Positions 9,159-17,628 of a stretch of 64,000 nucleotides of DNA are shown in pieces. Source of the DNA: Micavibrio_A sp041655955 (GTDB lineage: Bacteria > Pseudomonadota > Alphaproteobacteria > Micavibrionales > Micavibrionaceae); the NCBI GenBank assembly GCA_041655955.1, contig JBBAEN010000001.1, positions 496,001 through 560,000 of the forward strand, read 5' to 3'. Under the pieces are notes generated by a model, which was not told where the DNA came from, did not search any database, and saw only the letters and a list, made by a program, of their open reading frames with translations. How positions within the stretch are numbered: position 1 is the stretch's first letter; the number at the start of each line of letters is the position of its first letter. A program made the position numbers and the translations under genes.

Positions 9159-9707
9159 ATGACCGCACAAAAGACAAGACCGCCCATGGCCGCGAAATAC
9201 GATGCCGATATAGACGTCACCCTTGCCGATCCGGCATGGACGCTATCCTATCTGGACGTCGAACAGGTCGCCCGCACCGCGATGGAACAGGCGCTCGCCA
9301 TGGCCCGCTGGCCCAAACGCATTGAAGGCCGCGCCATCGAAGCCTCAATCGTGCTTGCGAACGACGATCTCGCCTGTGTCCTCAACCGCACCTATCGCGG
9401 CATTGATAAAAGCACGAACGTCCTCAGCTTCGCCTCCCTCGATTCCGACGACCCTCTCCCCGAAGAAGGCCCGTGTCCCATCGGGGACATTATCCTCGCC
9501 TACCAGACGGTGGACAGGGAATCGCAGGAGCAGGGCAAGTTCTTCAAAGAGCATTTTATCCATCTGGTCGTACACGGGACGCTCCATCTCCTCGGCTACG
9601 ACCACCAGACCGAAGACGAAGCCAACATCATGGAAAGCCTCGAAATCAGGATTTTGGAGAAAATGAATATTCAAAACCCTTACATAGATAATTTCTCTAT
9701 GGCATAA
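9159..9707 (+). CDS. ybeY: Endoribonuclease YbeY
   Basis: A 182-residue zinc-dependent endoribonuclease needed for 16S rRNA 3′-end maturation and 70S quality control. The UPF0054 metal site is intact: His139, His143 and His149 in HGTLHLLGYDH. The conserved Arg-containing N-terminal region ahead of the STNVLSF segment is also present. The length is slightly above the E. coli enzyme because of a ~20-residue N-terminal extension; a start at the Met near 9186 would remove part of it. It is sandwiched between phoH and the CorC-like gene with short gaps, so it is almost certainly translated from one transcript. Confidence 0.95.
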   Translation: MTAQKTRPPMAAKYDADIDVTLADPAWTLSYLDVEQVARTAMEQALAMARWPKRIEGRAIEASIVLANDDLACVLNRTYRGIDKSTNVLSFASLDSDDPLPEEGPCPIGDIILAYQTVDRESQEQGKFFKEHFIHLVVHGTLHLLGYDHQTEDEANIMESLEIRILEKMNIQNPYIDNFSMA

Positions 9708-9717
9708 TGGCCGGAGA

Positions 9718-10680
9718 ATGTTGAAAGAAATGCCCCAAGACGACGAAGAGCCGTACAGTCGGACGAATAATACAGCCCCTTCCCCGATCCAGAGCATCGC
9801 AGAAATCCGCACAAAGGCGGGGCCGCTCGCATGGATAAAAGACCTCCTCAAAAGGCGCGCCGGCAACAGCAACGAGCTTTTGCAAGAAGCGCTCGACGAT
9901 TATATCGAGGTCTTGAAAGAGAATGAGGAAGATGAAGGCACCGCGGAAAGCCAGAAAATCTTCATCACGAACATCATCAAATCGCACGAACTCGCCGCCG
10001 AGGATGTCATGGTTCCGCGTGCGGAGATCGTGGCGATTGAAGAGGACGCAACCTTGCAGGATTTCCGCGCCCTGTTTGAAAAATTCCCCTATAGCCGCAT
10101 CCCCGTTTACCGGGACACGCTGGACGACGTCACCGGCATCCTGCACAGCAAGGATGTGCTGAACCGCCTTCTGGAAGGACAGGTGCCGGAAGTCTTATGC
10201 TCGCTTGCACGCGAATCGCTCGTCATCTCCCCGTCCATGCCGCTGATGGATCTCTTCCTGCTCATGCGCGAAGGCAAGCGGCATATGGCCCTTGTCATCG
10301 ACGAGCATGGCGGCATTGACGGGCTTATCACCATGAACGACATCATCGAAGCCATCGTCGGCGATATCGAGGATGAATTCGATCAGGAGGAGGAGCCGGA
10401 GATCGTCGAAAAGAAAGACGGCTCCCTCATCGCCGACGCCCGCATGGATGTCGAGGATTTCGAGGATATATATGGCCGGATCCTTGATGAGGAAGAGCGT
10501 GAGGATGTTGAAACGCTCGGCGGGCTTGCAAGCTATCTGGCGGGCCATGTTCCAAAACGCGGCGAAATTCTCAAACACGCGTCGGGCATGACGATCGAGG
10601 TTTTAGAATCGGACAAGCGCCGCGTTTACAAGCTTCGCCTGCGCTCCATCCCGGACAGGCCCCCCGGCGGCGATATATAA
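9718..10680 (+). CDS. CorC/HlyC-family CBS-domain protein
   Basis: A 320-residue soluble protein with a short acidic N-terminus, two CBS domains (about 95–155 and 160–220) and a C-terminal CorC_HlyC transporter-associated domain (about 230–315). It lacks the membrane DUF21 region, so it is the CorC/YbeX type found beside phoH–ybeY rather than the membrane CorB type. It has been linked to magnesium/cobalt efflux and ribosome homeostasis in Enterobacteria; its molecular role is uncertain. A GGAG lies one base before the ATG at 9718 and 13 bases before a second in-frame ATG at 9730, so either start is possible. lnt follows after a 246-bp gap. Confidence 0.9.
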   Translation: MLKEMPQDDEEPYSRTNNTAPSPIQSIAEIRTKAGPLAWIKDLLKRRAGNSNELLQEALDDYIEVLKENEEDEGTAESQKIFITNIIKSHELAAEDVMVPRAEIVAIEEDATLQDFRALFEKFPYSRIPVYRDTLDDVTGILHSKDVLNRLLEGQVPEVLCSLARESLVISPSMPLMDLFLLMREGKRHMALVIDEHGGIDGLITMNDIIEAIVGDIEDEFDQEEEPEIVEKKDGSLIADARMDVEDFEDIYGRILDEEEREDVETLGGLASYLAGHVPKRGEILKHASGMTIEVLESDKRRVYKLRLRSIPDRPPGGDI

Positions 10681-10752
10681 GCGGCGAAGTTGCGGAATTG
10701 CCCCCAAGCGCCATCCGGCTAAACGCCCCGCAGCGCGATCAGGCTCCGCGAT

Positions 10753-10815
10753 GCCGTTAATAGCAAGCGCCGCTAATAGGGAACGCTACTAACAGGGAGC
10801 GCTACCAATAGGGGC
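10753..10815. repeat. Intergenic ~16-bp tandem repeat before lnt
   Basis: Four degenerate copies of a 15–17 bp unit with core CGCT-A-CTAATAGGGA. The copies read as GCCGTTAATAGCAA, CGCCGCTAATAGGGAA, CGCTACTAACAGGGAG and CGCTACCAATAGGGG. The array runs straight into the hairpin at 10816. Stop codons occur in the copies, so it is not coding. Confidence 0.5.
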
Positions 10816-10840
10816 GCCGCCATTTTAACGGCGGCATTTT
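10816..10840 (+). terminator. Possible weak terminator after the CorC-like gene
   Basis: A perfect 6-bp stem (GCCGCC at 10816–10821, GGCGGC at 10830–10835) with an 8-nt loop, followed by ATTTT. The T run is short, so termination may be partial or the hairpin may only stabilise the 3′ end. Confidence 0.4.
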
Positions 10841-10926
10841 ACCCGGCCATTCCAGTCCCCGCCTTTGCGCCGCCACACTCTCCTGCCCCCCTCGCCTTTG
10901 AGAGAAAAATATTTTATAGTCCGGCC

Positions 10927-12492
10927 ATGATCACAGGTTTTCCCGGTAAAATATTCTTTATCCTTCTTGCCACCATGGCGGGGATCATCTCCGCCTTTGC
11001 CATGCCACCGGCGGCGCAAATCCCTGCCTTGTTCATAGGATTGTCGGCGCTCTACGCCCTGTTCACGCGCACGCAAAACGGGCCGCAAGCCTTCGCCGCC
11101 GGATTCTTTTTCGGCCTCGGCTATTTCGTCACGGGGCTTTGGTGGATCGGCAACGCCCTGCTGGTCGAAGGCAACGAATTCGCATGGGTCTGGCCGATCT
11201 CTGTCATCGGCCTGCCGACGCTTCTTTCTCTTTTTACAGGGACATTCCTCGCTATCGCCCGCATGAGCGCCAATCCCAAAAGTCTGGGCGGTTTTCTCGC
11301 CTTCGCCTTCTTCCTCACCCTTTCGGAATGGACGCGGGGGACGGCCTTTACAGGTTTCCCGTGGAATCTCTACGGCTATGTATGGATCGATTACCTCCCC
11401 ATGGCGCAATCCGCCTTTCTTTTCGGCGCCTATGGCCTGACGCTCGTGACGATTCTCTGGGCGGCCTCACCCGCCTTCCTGCTTTGCGCGTCCTCATCCA
11501 TCCCACGCAAGCTTGGCGTTTTTGCCTTTACGATCCTGACCATTGCGGGGCTTTACGCATGGGGGCAGATGCGGCTCGACCAGAACCCGACGCGTTTTGA
11601 CGAAAGCACCGCCATCCTCGCGGTACAGCCGAACATCCCGCAAAACATGAAATGGGATCCGGACGCCGTTCAGGAAAACTTTGAAAAGACGCTCCGCCTG
11701 TCCTCTGCGGACGCAAGCGGCGCCGTTTATCCCGCAGGCGCCGAAAACCTCTTTATCGTCTGGCCGGAAACGGCGATCTCCCCGGCTGTTTATTATAGAG
11801 AGGAGAATATCCGCGCGCTTCAGGCGATGCTTGGCGGCTATGACGCCCTTGCCGTCGAACCCTATCTCGTGTCCGGCATCCTCCGCCGTCTGGACGGCGA
11901 CAATCCCGCCGATATACGCTATGGCAATTCAGTCGGGTTTTTCAACGCGCAGGCAAAGGCCCTCGCCTTTTACAACAAAACCCACCTCGTCCCCTTTGGT
12001 GAGTTCATCCCGTTCCAGCAATGGATCCCGTTAAAACCCGTCGTCGCCTTTAAAGGCTTCGAGCCGGGCGACGGGGCCGTCACGATAGGCCACCAATCCC
12101 TGCCGGCCTTCAGCCCCCTTATCTGCTATGAAGTGATTTTCCCGGACGCGGTCACCGCCAAAGACGGGAGCCGCCCCCGATGGCTCGTCAACGTCACCAA
12201 TGACGGCTGGTACGGGGATTCCGCAGGGCCGCACCAGCATTTTGCCCAAAGCCGCCTTAGGGCCATCGAAGAAGGGCTTCCCCTTATCCGCTCCGCCAAT
12301 ACCGGCATTTCGGGGATTATCGACCCTTACGGGCGCATTATCGCCAAAGCGGATATTTTCACGGCCGCCGCCATCGCCTCCCCCCTGCCGCTCCCGCTGG
12401 ACGGGAAAAACCCGTGGTGGCCTTGGAGTTTTCAGGCGTTCTTGTGCCTCGGCGGCGTTCTACTGACACTCAGACTATTCTTTAGGCTATAA
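10927..12492 (+). CDS. lnt: Apolipoprotein N-acyltransferase
   Basis: A 521-residue inner-membrane enzyme that transfers an acyl chain from phospholipid to the N-terminal Cys of diacylglyceryl-prolipoproteins, the last step of lipoprotein maturation. Residues 1–200 contain about six membrane helices. The C-terminal nitrilase domain holds the catalytic triad as Glu281 (WPETAIS), Lys351 (NKTHLVPFGE) and Cys400 (LICYEVIF), and a final helix closes the protein. The length is normal. It is preceded by a repeat and hairpin and followed by a PraR-like regulator, matching the lnt–XRE–metK–trmB order of Alphaproteobacteria. The lipoprotein at 54393–54692 would be one substrate. Confidence 0.95.
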   Translation: MITGFPGKIFFILLATMAGIISAFAMPPAAQIPALFIGLSALYALFTRTQNGPQAFAAGFFFGLGYFVTGLWWIGNALLVEGNEFAWVWPISVIGLPTLLSLFTGTFLAIARMSANPKSLGGFLAFAFFLTLSEWTRGTAFTGFPWNLYGYVWIDYLPMAQSAFLFGAYGLTLVTILWAASPAFLLCASSSIPRKLGVFAFTILTIAGLYAWGQMRLDQNPTRFDESTAILAVQPNIPQNMKWDPDAVQENFEKTLRLSSADASGAVYPAGAENLFIVWPETAISPAVYYREENIRALQAMLGGYDALAVEPYLVSGILRRLDGDNPADIRYGNSVGFFNAQAKALAFYNKTHLVPFGEFIPFQQWIPLKPVVAFKGFEPGDGAVTIGHQSLPAFSPLICYEVIFPDAVTAKDGSRPRWLVNVTNDGWYGDSAGPHQHFAQSRLRAIEEGLPLIRSANTGISGIIDPYGRIIAKADIFTAAAIASPLPLPLDGKNPWWPWSFQAFLCLGGVLLTLRLFFRL

Positions 12493-12593
12493 ATAGACGA
12501 ATATTCTTGCATGCTTTAGAAGAGGTTGATAGTTTCCATTCCCATAAACATGCCACGTACCAGTCGCTGTGTAGTCAATGAAGGAAACTGCCA

Positions 12594-13061
12594 TTGTCCA
12601 AGCATAAAACCGTAAATGCCGCACCCGTTCGAAAAAAAGGCCGCGCAAACTCCATCGACGAGCATGTCGGCCTGCAACTGCGCCAGCGCAGATCGCTTTT
12701 AGGTTATAGTCAGGAAAGACTGGCCGAGCGCGTCGGCATTACGTTCCAGCAAATTCAAAAATATGAAAACGGCGCGAACCGCGTGAGCGCGTCACGGCTT
12801 TATGAATTCAGCAAAGTTCTTGATATTCCGGTTAATTTCTTCTTTGAAACATACGGCTCCAACGAAAACAAGGCGGGCATTGCAGGCTTTGCCGAGGGCG
12901 AGCAGTCCCCTTTTGAAGGCCAGCCCAGCGACATCATGGCCCGCAAGGAAACGCTTGAGCTTATCCGCGTTTATTATTCGATCCAGAATCCCAAATTGCG
13001 CAAGGATCTCTTCAAGCTCGTCAAAAGCATGGCGGAAAACATGAAAAGCGAGGATTCATAA
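12594..13061 (+). CDS. XRE-family transcriptional regulator, PraR/PhrR-like
   Basis: A 155-residue DNA-binding protein. A basic N-terminus (1–22) precedes a Cro/CI-type helix-turn-helix at about 24–82 (LRQRRSLLGYSQERLAERVG and the following QQIQKYENG recognition segment); the C-terminal part is helical and acidic. Gene position between lnt and metK, together with length, matches PraR/PhrR/SinR-like regulators of Alphaproteobacteria, which control quorum sensing, attachment or stress genes in rhizobia. The role here is inferred. The start is a TTG with an AAGGAA site eight bases upstream; no ATG fits the conserved N-terminus. A 5-bp hairpin (13067–13080) follows the stop but lacks a T run. Confidence 0.85.
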   Translation: MSKHKTVNAAPVRKKGRANSIDEHVGLQLRQRRSLLGYSQERLAERVGITFQQIQKYENGANRVSASRLYEFSKVLDIPVNFFFETYGSNENKAGIAGFAEGEQSPFEGQPSDIMARKETLELIRVYYSIQNPKLRKDLFKLVKSMAENMKSEDS

Positions 13062-13149
13062 GGCCATTGGCGGTTGCCAAGCCCCTATGCGCTAGACTAT
13101 CCTTTCGGGAATTTATGTTTGAAATTACCAAAGGAATAGGCCTTATCTT

Positions 13150-14352
13150 ATGTTGAACGCAATGCAAAAAATCACTCCCCTGCCAGCAGAACAAAATTAC
13201 ATCTTCACAAGCGAGTCCGTGTCGGAAGGCCATCCGGACAAGCTATGCGATCAGGTCTCCGACGCGATCGTCGATGCCATCCTGAAAGAAGACCCCTATG
13301 CCCGCACCGCCGTTGAAACAGTCGCCACAACCAATTATGTCGGCATTATCGGCGAGATCCGCGCCCCCGAATCCGTCACGAAAGATTTGATGATCGATAT
13401 CGCCCGCCAGACGGTGAAAAAGATCGGCTATGAGCAAGAGGGCTTCCACTGGAACAAAATCGAGATTGACTGCCGCGTCCACAAGCAATCCGCCGACATC
13501 GCGCAAGGCGTCGATGCCGCCGGCGGCAAGGATGAGGGCGCGGGCGATCAGGGGATCATGTTCGGCTATGCCTGCAATGAAACGGAAAGCTACATGCCCG
13601 CGGCCATTCATTACAGCCACGAGATCCTGAGATTGCTCGCCGAAGACCGCCATAAAGGCATTCTTTCAAAACTCTGCCCCGACGCGAAATCGCAAATATC
13701 GCTCGAATATCAAAACGGCCAGCCTGTGCGCGCCCGCTCCGTCGTGCTTTCGACGCAGCATGAAGAAGGACTGTCGCAACGCGACGTTGCAGACATGGTC
13801 ATCCCCTATATCCAAAAAGTCCTCCCCGCCGGATGGATGCCGGAACCGGAAGAGCTTTACATCAACCCGACGGGACGCTTTGTCATTGGCGGGCCTGTCG
13901 GCGATTCCGGCCTGACGGGGCGCAAGATCATCGTCGATACCTATGGCGGCTCCGCCCCCCATGGCGGCGGCGCTTTCTCCGGCAAAGACCCGACGAAAGT
14001 TGACCGTTCCGCCGCCTATGCCGCGCGCTATGCCGCAAAGAACATCGTCGCGGCGGGCTATGCGGAGAAATGCACGCTCCAGCTTTCCTACGCCATCGGC
14101 GTGTCCAAGCCGATCTCCCTCTATGTCAACACGCACGGAACCGGCAGCGTTGACGAGGCCGCCATCGCGAACGCCATCGGGCAGGTCATCAACCTGTCCC
14201 CGCGCGGCATCCGCGAGCATCTCCAGCTCAACCGCCCGATTTACGAGCGCACCGCCGCCTACGGCCATTTTGGCCGCAAACCGGAAGAAGACGGCGGGTT
14301 CAGCTGGGAAAAGCTGGATCTCGTAAAACCCTTGCAGGATATTCTCGGCTAA
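13150..14352 (+). CDS. metK: S-adenosylmethionine synthetase
   Basis: A 400-residue enzyme making S-adenosylmethionine from methionine and ATP. The three-domain MetK pattern is complete: the N-terminal ESVSEGHPDK ATP/methionine motif, the DQGIMFGYA loop near residue 135, and the GGGAFSGKDPTKVDRS phosphate-binding loop near 274–289. The start at 13150 gives a 12-residue leader; the downstream ATG at 13162 is an alternative. I looked for SAM-type riboswitches in the 88-bp leader and could not support one. Its product feeds the methyltransferases nearby (TrmB, MiaB and the SET-domain protein). Confidence 0.97.
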   Translation: MLNAMQKITPLPAEQNYIFTSESVSEGHPDKLCDQVSDAIVDAILKEDPYARTAVETVATTNYVGIIGEIRAPESVTKDLMIDIARQTVKKIGYEQEGFHWNKIEIDCRVHKQSADIAQGVDAAGGKDEGAGDQGIMFGYACNETESYMPAAIHYSHEILRLLAEDRHKGILSKLCPDAKSQISLEYQNGQPVRARSVVLSTQHEEGLSQRDVADMVIPYIQKVLPAGWMPEPEELYINPTGRFVIGGPVGDSGLTGRKIIVDTYGGSAPHGGGAFSGKDPTKVDRSAAYAARYAAKNIVAAGYAEKCTLQLSYAIGVSKPISLYVNTHGTGSVDEAAIANAIGQVINLSPRGIREHLQLNRPIYERTAAYGHFGRKPEEDGGFSWEKLDLVKPLQDILG

Positions 14353-14430
14353 TCTAAATACCCCCGGCAACGCCCGTCGCCGCTGCGCTTTGCAATACAA
14401 GGCGGATAACGGCGATGGAGGAAAATAAAA

Positions 14431-15159
14431 ATGGGCAAGATACCTTCCGCATTCACGGAAAACGCCAAACGCCGCGTGTTCGGACGCAGGCTCGGCCGGC
14501 CCATGAGCGCGTCGCGGCAGGACGCGCTGGACGGGCTGCTTCCCGCCCTTTCCATCCCTTTGGAACAGATAAAAGAGGATGGAAACCTCGATCCCGCCTC
14601 GCTTTTCCCCCGCGGCGGCGAAACTGCCCGTGAAACCGTCCTCGAAATCGGCTTCGGCAACGGCGAGCATTTAAAAGCCATGATGGAAGCCCGCCCCGAC
14701 CGGAATTATATCGGCGTGGAGCCGTTCATCAACGGCATGTCGGCTTTCCTGAAAAGCATCGCCGACCTGCGGGACGGCACTATCCGCATCCTGATGGATG
14801 ACGCCGTCATGCTCTGCCGCTCCTTAAAAGATGAAAGCCTTTCCGCGCTCTATATCCTCAACCCCGATCCTTGGCCGAAGAAAAAGCACCATAAACGCCG
14901 CATCGTCCGCGCCGAAACGCTCGAACAATATCACCGCGTCCTGAAACAAGGCGGCGATCTCATAATGGCGACCGACGTGGACGATCTGGCCGAATGGATG
15001 GTCACGGAAACCATGAATCACGGCGGGTTCGAATGGCAGGCAAATTCTTCTGCCGACTGGAAAACCATGCCCGAAGGCTGGCACATCACAACCCGCTACG
15101 CCGCCAAGGGCGAAGCCGCAGGGCGCCGCGAAACCTATCTCTTATTCAGGAAAAGATAG
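14431..15159 (+). CDS. trmB: tRNA (guanine-N7-)-methyltransferase
   Basis: A 242-residue class I SAM-dependent methyltransferase that forms m7G46 in the variable loop of tRNAs. The SAM loop VLEIGFGNGEHL is at about 70–81, and the family signature LNPDPWPKKKHHKRR is at about 145–160. The start is supported by a GGAGGAAAA site six bases before the ATG. It lies 78 bp after metK, which supplies its methyl donor, and the pairing is conserved in Alphaproteobacteria. Confidence 0.95.
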   Translation: MGKIPSAFTENAKRRVFGRRLGRPMSASRQDALDGLLPALSIPLEQIKEDGNLDPASLFPRGGETARETVLEIGFGNGEHLKAMMEARPDRNYIGVEPFINGMSAFLKSIADLRDGTIRILMDDAVMLCRSLKDESLSALYILNPDPWPKKKHHKRRIVRAETLEQYHRVLKQGGDLIMATDVDDLAEWMVTETMNHGGFEWQANSSADWKTMPEGWHITTRYAAKGEAAGRRETYLLFRKR

Positions 15160-15192
15160 ACTTTCCGCCCCTTCCGGCGCTATAAACTTGGT

Positions 15193-15407
15193 ATGCCGGA
15201 GAAAACACAGCCCAGCCCCCTCTTTCCCTGAAAGAAAAAGCCGTCCAAGTGTTCGGCGACCCGGAAACGGCCTGCACCTTCATGGCCGCCCCGAATTTCT
15301 ACCTGAACTATACCAGCCCCGATGCGCTTATCGCTTCCAGCCCGCAGGAAGGCGCAGCCAGGGTGGAAGAGCTGCTGAACGCCATCGAATATGACGTATA
15401 TCTATAA
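15193..15407 (+). pseudogene. Frameshifted DUF2384 (Xre/MbcA/ParS-type) antitoxin remnant
   Basis: From 15222 to the TAA at 15405 one frame encodes 61 residues with the DUF2384 toxin-binding signature: VFGDPETAC, then the PNFYLNYTSPDAL segment, then EGAARVEELLNAIEYDVYL. No start codon exists in that frame; going upstream it meets a TAA at 15183–15185. The frame beginning at the ATG 15193 (MPEKTQPSPLFP) stops after 12 codons exactly where the DUF2384 frame begins, so a single-base indel near 15218–15230 would join them into a ~70-residue protein. DUF2384 proteins are antitoxins or partners of RES/ParT-type toxins; no toxin gene is next to it. A sequencing error is possible. Confidence 0.6.
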
Positions 15408-15470
15408 ATAGCCCTTGAAATTCGCGGCCAAGAAGCGTATATAACCATCAAAATCCTGATCGTATGATAA

Positions 15471-15502
15471 GGGTGGGCTCAAAAAAGAGGCCCGCCTTTT
15501 TT
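15471..15502 (+). promoter_or_regulatory. Intrinsic-terminator-like hairpin in the rimP leader
   Basis: A 7-bp stem with one G·U pair (15472–15478 with 15490–15496), a purine loop and six T residues at 15497–15502. It lies only about 40 bp upstream of the rimP start codon and downstream of the antitoxin remnant. It could end upstream transcription, or act as an attenuator for the rimP–nusA–infB operon, since NusA itself modulates such hairpins; the second reading is inference. Confidence 0.6.
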
Positions 15503-15542
15503 GTTACGGAATCGGGATGAACGGCTTGAAACGGAAGTGATA

Positions 15543-16034
15543 ATGACGCCACTTGAACGCAAATTGACACAGATGCTGACCCCCGTCCTTAAGGATATGG
15601 GTTTTCATCTCGTCCTGCTTGAATTCAAGAGCGGCACACTCCAAATCTTTGCCGAAGACCCCGAAACGGGGAATTTGAGCCTCGATGACTGCACCGCAAT
15701 CAGCAAGGCCATCTCCCCCGCTCTCGAAGTCGAAGACCCGATTTCCGGCGCCTATATGCTGGAGGTCAGCTCTCCCGGAATCGACCGCCCGCTCATGCGG
15801 ATGGAAGATTTTGAGCGTTATCAAGGCTTTGACGCGCGGGTGGAACTGGATATGCCGCTGGAAAACGGCCAGAAACGGTTCCGCGGCCCGATTACGGGGA
15901 TTGATAAGGAATTCGTGACCCTGACGGTTGACGGAGTCGAACAAAAGCTGGAGCTGGTCAATATCAAGCGCGCCCGCCTCGTTCTCACCGACGACCTCAT
16001 CAAGGCCACAAAGAAAGAAAACGTGACTGCCTAA
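15543..16034 (+). CDS. rimP: Ribosome maturation factor RimP
   Basis: A 163-residue cytoplasmic protein needed for 30S subunit assembly. It has the N-terminal RimP α/β domain (about 5–80, including SLDDCTAISKAISPALE and the SSPGIDRPL motif) and a C-terminal SH3-like domain (about 88–155). The open frame extends to 15501 without an ATG; the ATG at 15543, seven bases after ACGGAAG, gives the family-typical start. It heads the rimP–nusA–infB–rbfA–truB–rpsO cluster, 35 bp before nusA. Confidence 0.95.
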   Translation: MTPLERKLTQMLTPVLKDMGFHLVLLEFKSGTLQIFAEDPETGNLSLDDCTAISKAISPALEVEDPISGAYMLEVSSPGIDRPLMRMEDFERYQGFDARVELDMPLENGQKRFRGPITGIDKEFVTLTVDGVEQKLELVNIKRARLVLTDDLIKATKKENVTA

Positions 16035-16069
16035 CGAGTTTTTAAAAGGATCAAAAAGGAAAAACCCAC

Positions 16070-17584
16070 ATGGAACTGCTGCAAGTAGCCGACGCCGTCG
16101 CCCGCGAAAAAAACATTGACCGTGAAATCGTCCTCGAAGCCATGGAAGAAGCTGTCCAGAAAGCGGGACGCTCGAAATACGGCCATGACCACGATATCCG
16201 CGCGCATGTCGACCGCAAAACCGGCCTGATTGATCTGAAGCGCTACCGCGAAGTCGTTGAAACGGTTGAGGACGAAGTGTGCCAACTCACGCTTGCAGAA
16301 GCAAAGCGCATCAAAAAGGATGCCGTACTCGGCGAGTTCCTGATAGACGAGTTGCCGCCCCTCGATTTTGGCCGGATCGCCGCGCAAACCGCGAAACAGG
16401 TTATCGTGCAAAAAGTCCGCGAAGCCGAGCGCGAGAAGCAATATCATGAATTCAAGGATCGCGTCGGCGAAGTCATCAACGGCGTCGTCAAGCGCGTCGA
16501 ATACGGCAACACGACGATTGATATCGGCGGCAAGGGCGAAGGGCTTTTGCGCCGCGACGAATCCCTGCCGCGCGAGCATTTAAAGGTCGGCGACCGTATC
16601 CGCGCCTATATTTACGACGTCCGCCCCGAAACGCGCGGGCCGCAGATTTTCCTCTCCCGCTCCCACCCGCAATTCATGGCGGCGCTGTTTAAACAGGAAG
16701 TGCCGGAAATCTATGACGGCGTTATCGAGATCAAGGCCGTCGCCCGCGACCCCGGAAGCCGTGCGAAGATCGCCGTCGTTTCCCGCGACGGTTCCATCGA
16801 CCCTGTCGGCGCGTGCGTCGGTATGCGCGGCTCCCGCGTCCAGGCCGTCGTCGGTGAATTGCAGGGCGAGAAGATCGACATTATCCCGTGGTCTTCGGAC
16901 ATCGCCTCTTTCATCGTCAACGCGCTGCAACCCGCCGCCGTTGCGAAAGTGGTTCTCGACGAAGATAAAAAACGCATGGATGTGGTCGTCCCCGAAGAAC
17001 AGCTCAGCCTCGCCATCGGCCGCCGCGGCCAGAACGTGCGCCTTGCCTCGATGCTGTGCGGCTGGGACATCGACATTATGACCGAAGCGGAAGAATCCGC
17101 CCGCCGCGCCGAAGAGTTTAAAATCCGCTCCACCCTCTTTATCGAGGCGCTGGACGTTGACGAAGTCATTGCCCAGCTTTTGGTGGCAGAGGGCTTTGTG
17201 ACGATCGAGGAAATCGGCGAAACTTCCGTTGACGAGATGATGCAGATTCAGGGCTTTGACGAAGATATCGGCGCAGAGCTTATCAACCGCGCCAATGCGT
17301 GGCTGGACGAGCAGCAGCGCAAATTGGAAGAACAGGGCGCGAAGCTCGGCATTGCCGAAGACATGATGACGATGGAGGGACTGTCCCCCGCACAGATCAT
17401 CGCGCTTGGCGAAGCCGGCATCAAAACGAAAGACGACTTTGCCGATTTGGCCAGCGACGAGCTGGTTGAAATTCTCGGCGAAGGTTCCATGACCATGAAG
17501 AACGCGGAAAAACTCATCATGGATGCGCGTTCCCACTGGTTCGAGGGTGAGGAAGAGGAGGCTGCCGCGGCCCATAGCGGCTGA
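16070..17584 (+). CDS. nusA: Transcription termination/antitermination factor NusA
   Basis: A 504-residue RNA-polymerase-binding factor acting in pausing, termination and rRNA antitermination. Order: N-terminal RNAP-binding domain (1–125), S1 domain (about 130–200), KH1 and KH2 (about 205–345, including GACVGMRGSRVQ and LAIGRRGQNVRLA), then two acidic C-terminal helix-hairpin-helix repeats (about 360–425 and 440–500). The doubled acidic C-terminus is the Proteobacteria type. An AAAAAGGA site nine bases before the ATG sets the start. infB follows 44 bp later with no ylxR/rnpM gene between, which is unusual. Confidence 0.97.
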   Translation: MELLQVADAVAREKNIDREIVLEAMEEAVQKAGRSKYGHDHDIRAHVDRKTGLIDLKRYREVVETVEDEVCQLTLAEAKRIKKDAVLGEFLIDELPPLDFGRIAAQTAKQVIVQKVREAEREKQYHEFKDRVGEVINGVVKRVEYGNTTIDIGGKGEGLLRRDESLPREHLKVGDRIRAYIYDVRPETRGPQIFLSRSHPQFMAALFKQEVPEIYDGVIEIKAVARDPGSRAKIAVVSRDGSIDPVGACVGMRGSRVQAVVGELQGEKIDIIPWSSDIASFIVNALQPAAVAKVVLDEDKKRMDVVVPEEQLSLAIGRRGQNVRLASMLCGWDIDIMTEAEESARRAEEFKIRSTLFIEALDVDEVIAQLLVAEGFVTIEEIGETSVDEMMQIQGFDEDIGAELINRANAWLDEQQRKLEEQGAKLGIAEDMMTMEGLSPAQIIALGEAGIKTKDDFADLASDELVEILGEGSMTMKNAEKLIMDARSHWFEGEEEEAAAAHSG

Positions 17585-17628
17585 ACGAGCCTTCCCCCTT
17601 CAACTTTTAACGATGCAGAAGAAACGTA

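Noticed and set aside
13062..13149. Possible SAM-responsive riboswitch before metK
   Set aside because: Only a 5-bp hairpin (13067–13080) is visible; I could not match a SAM-II or SAM/SAH-type pseudoknot. A covariance-model search would decide.
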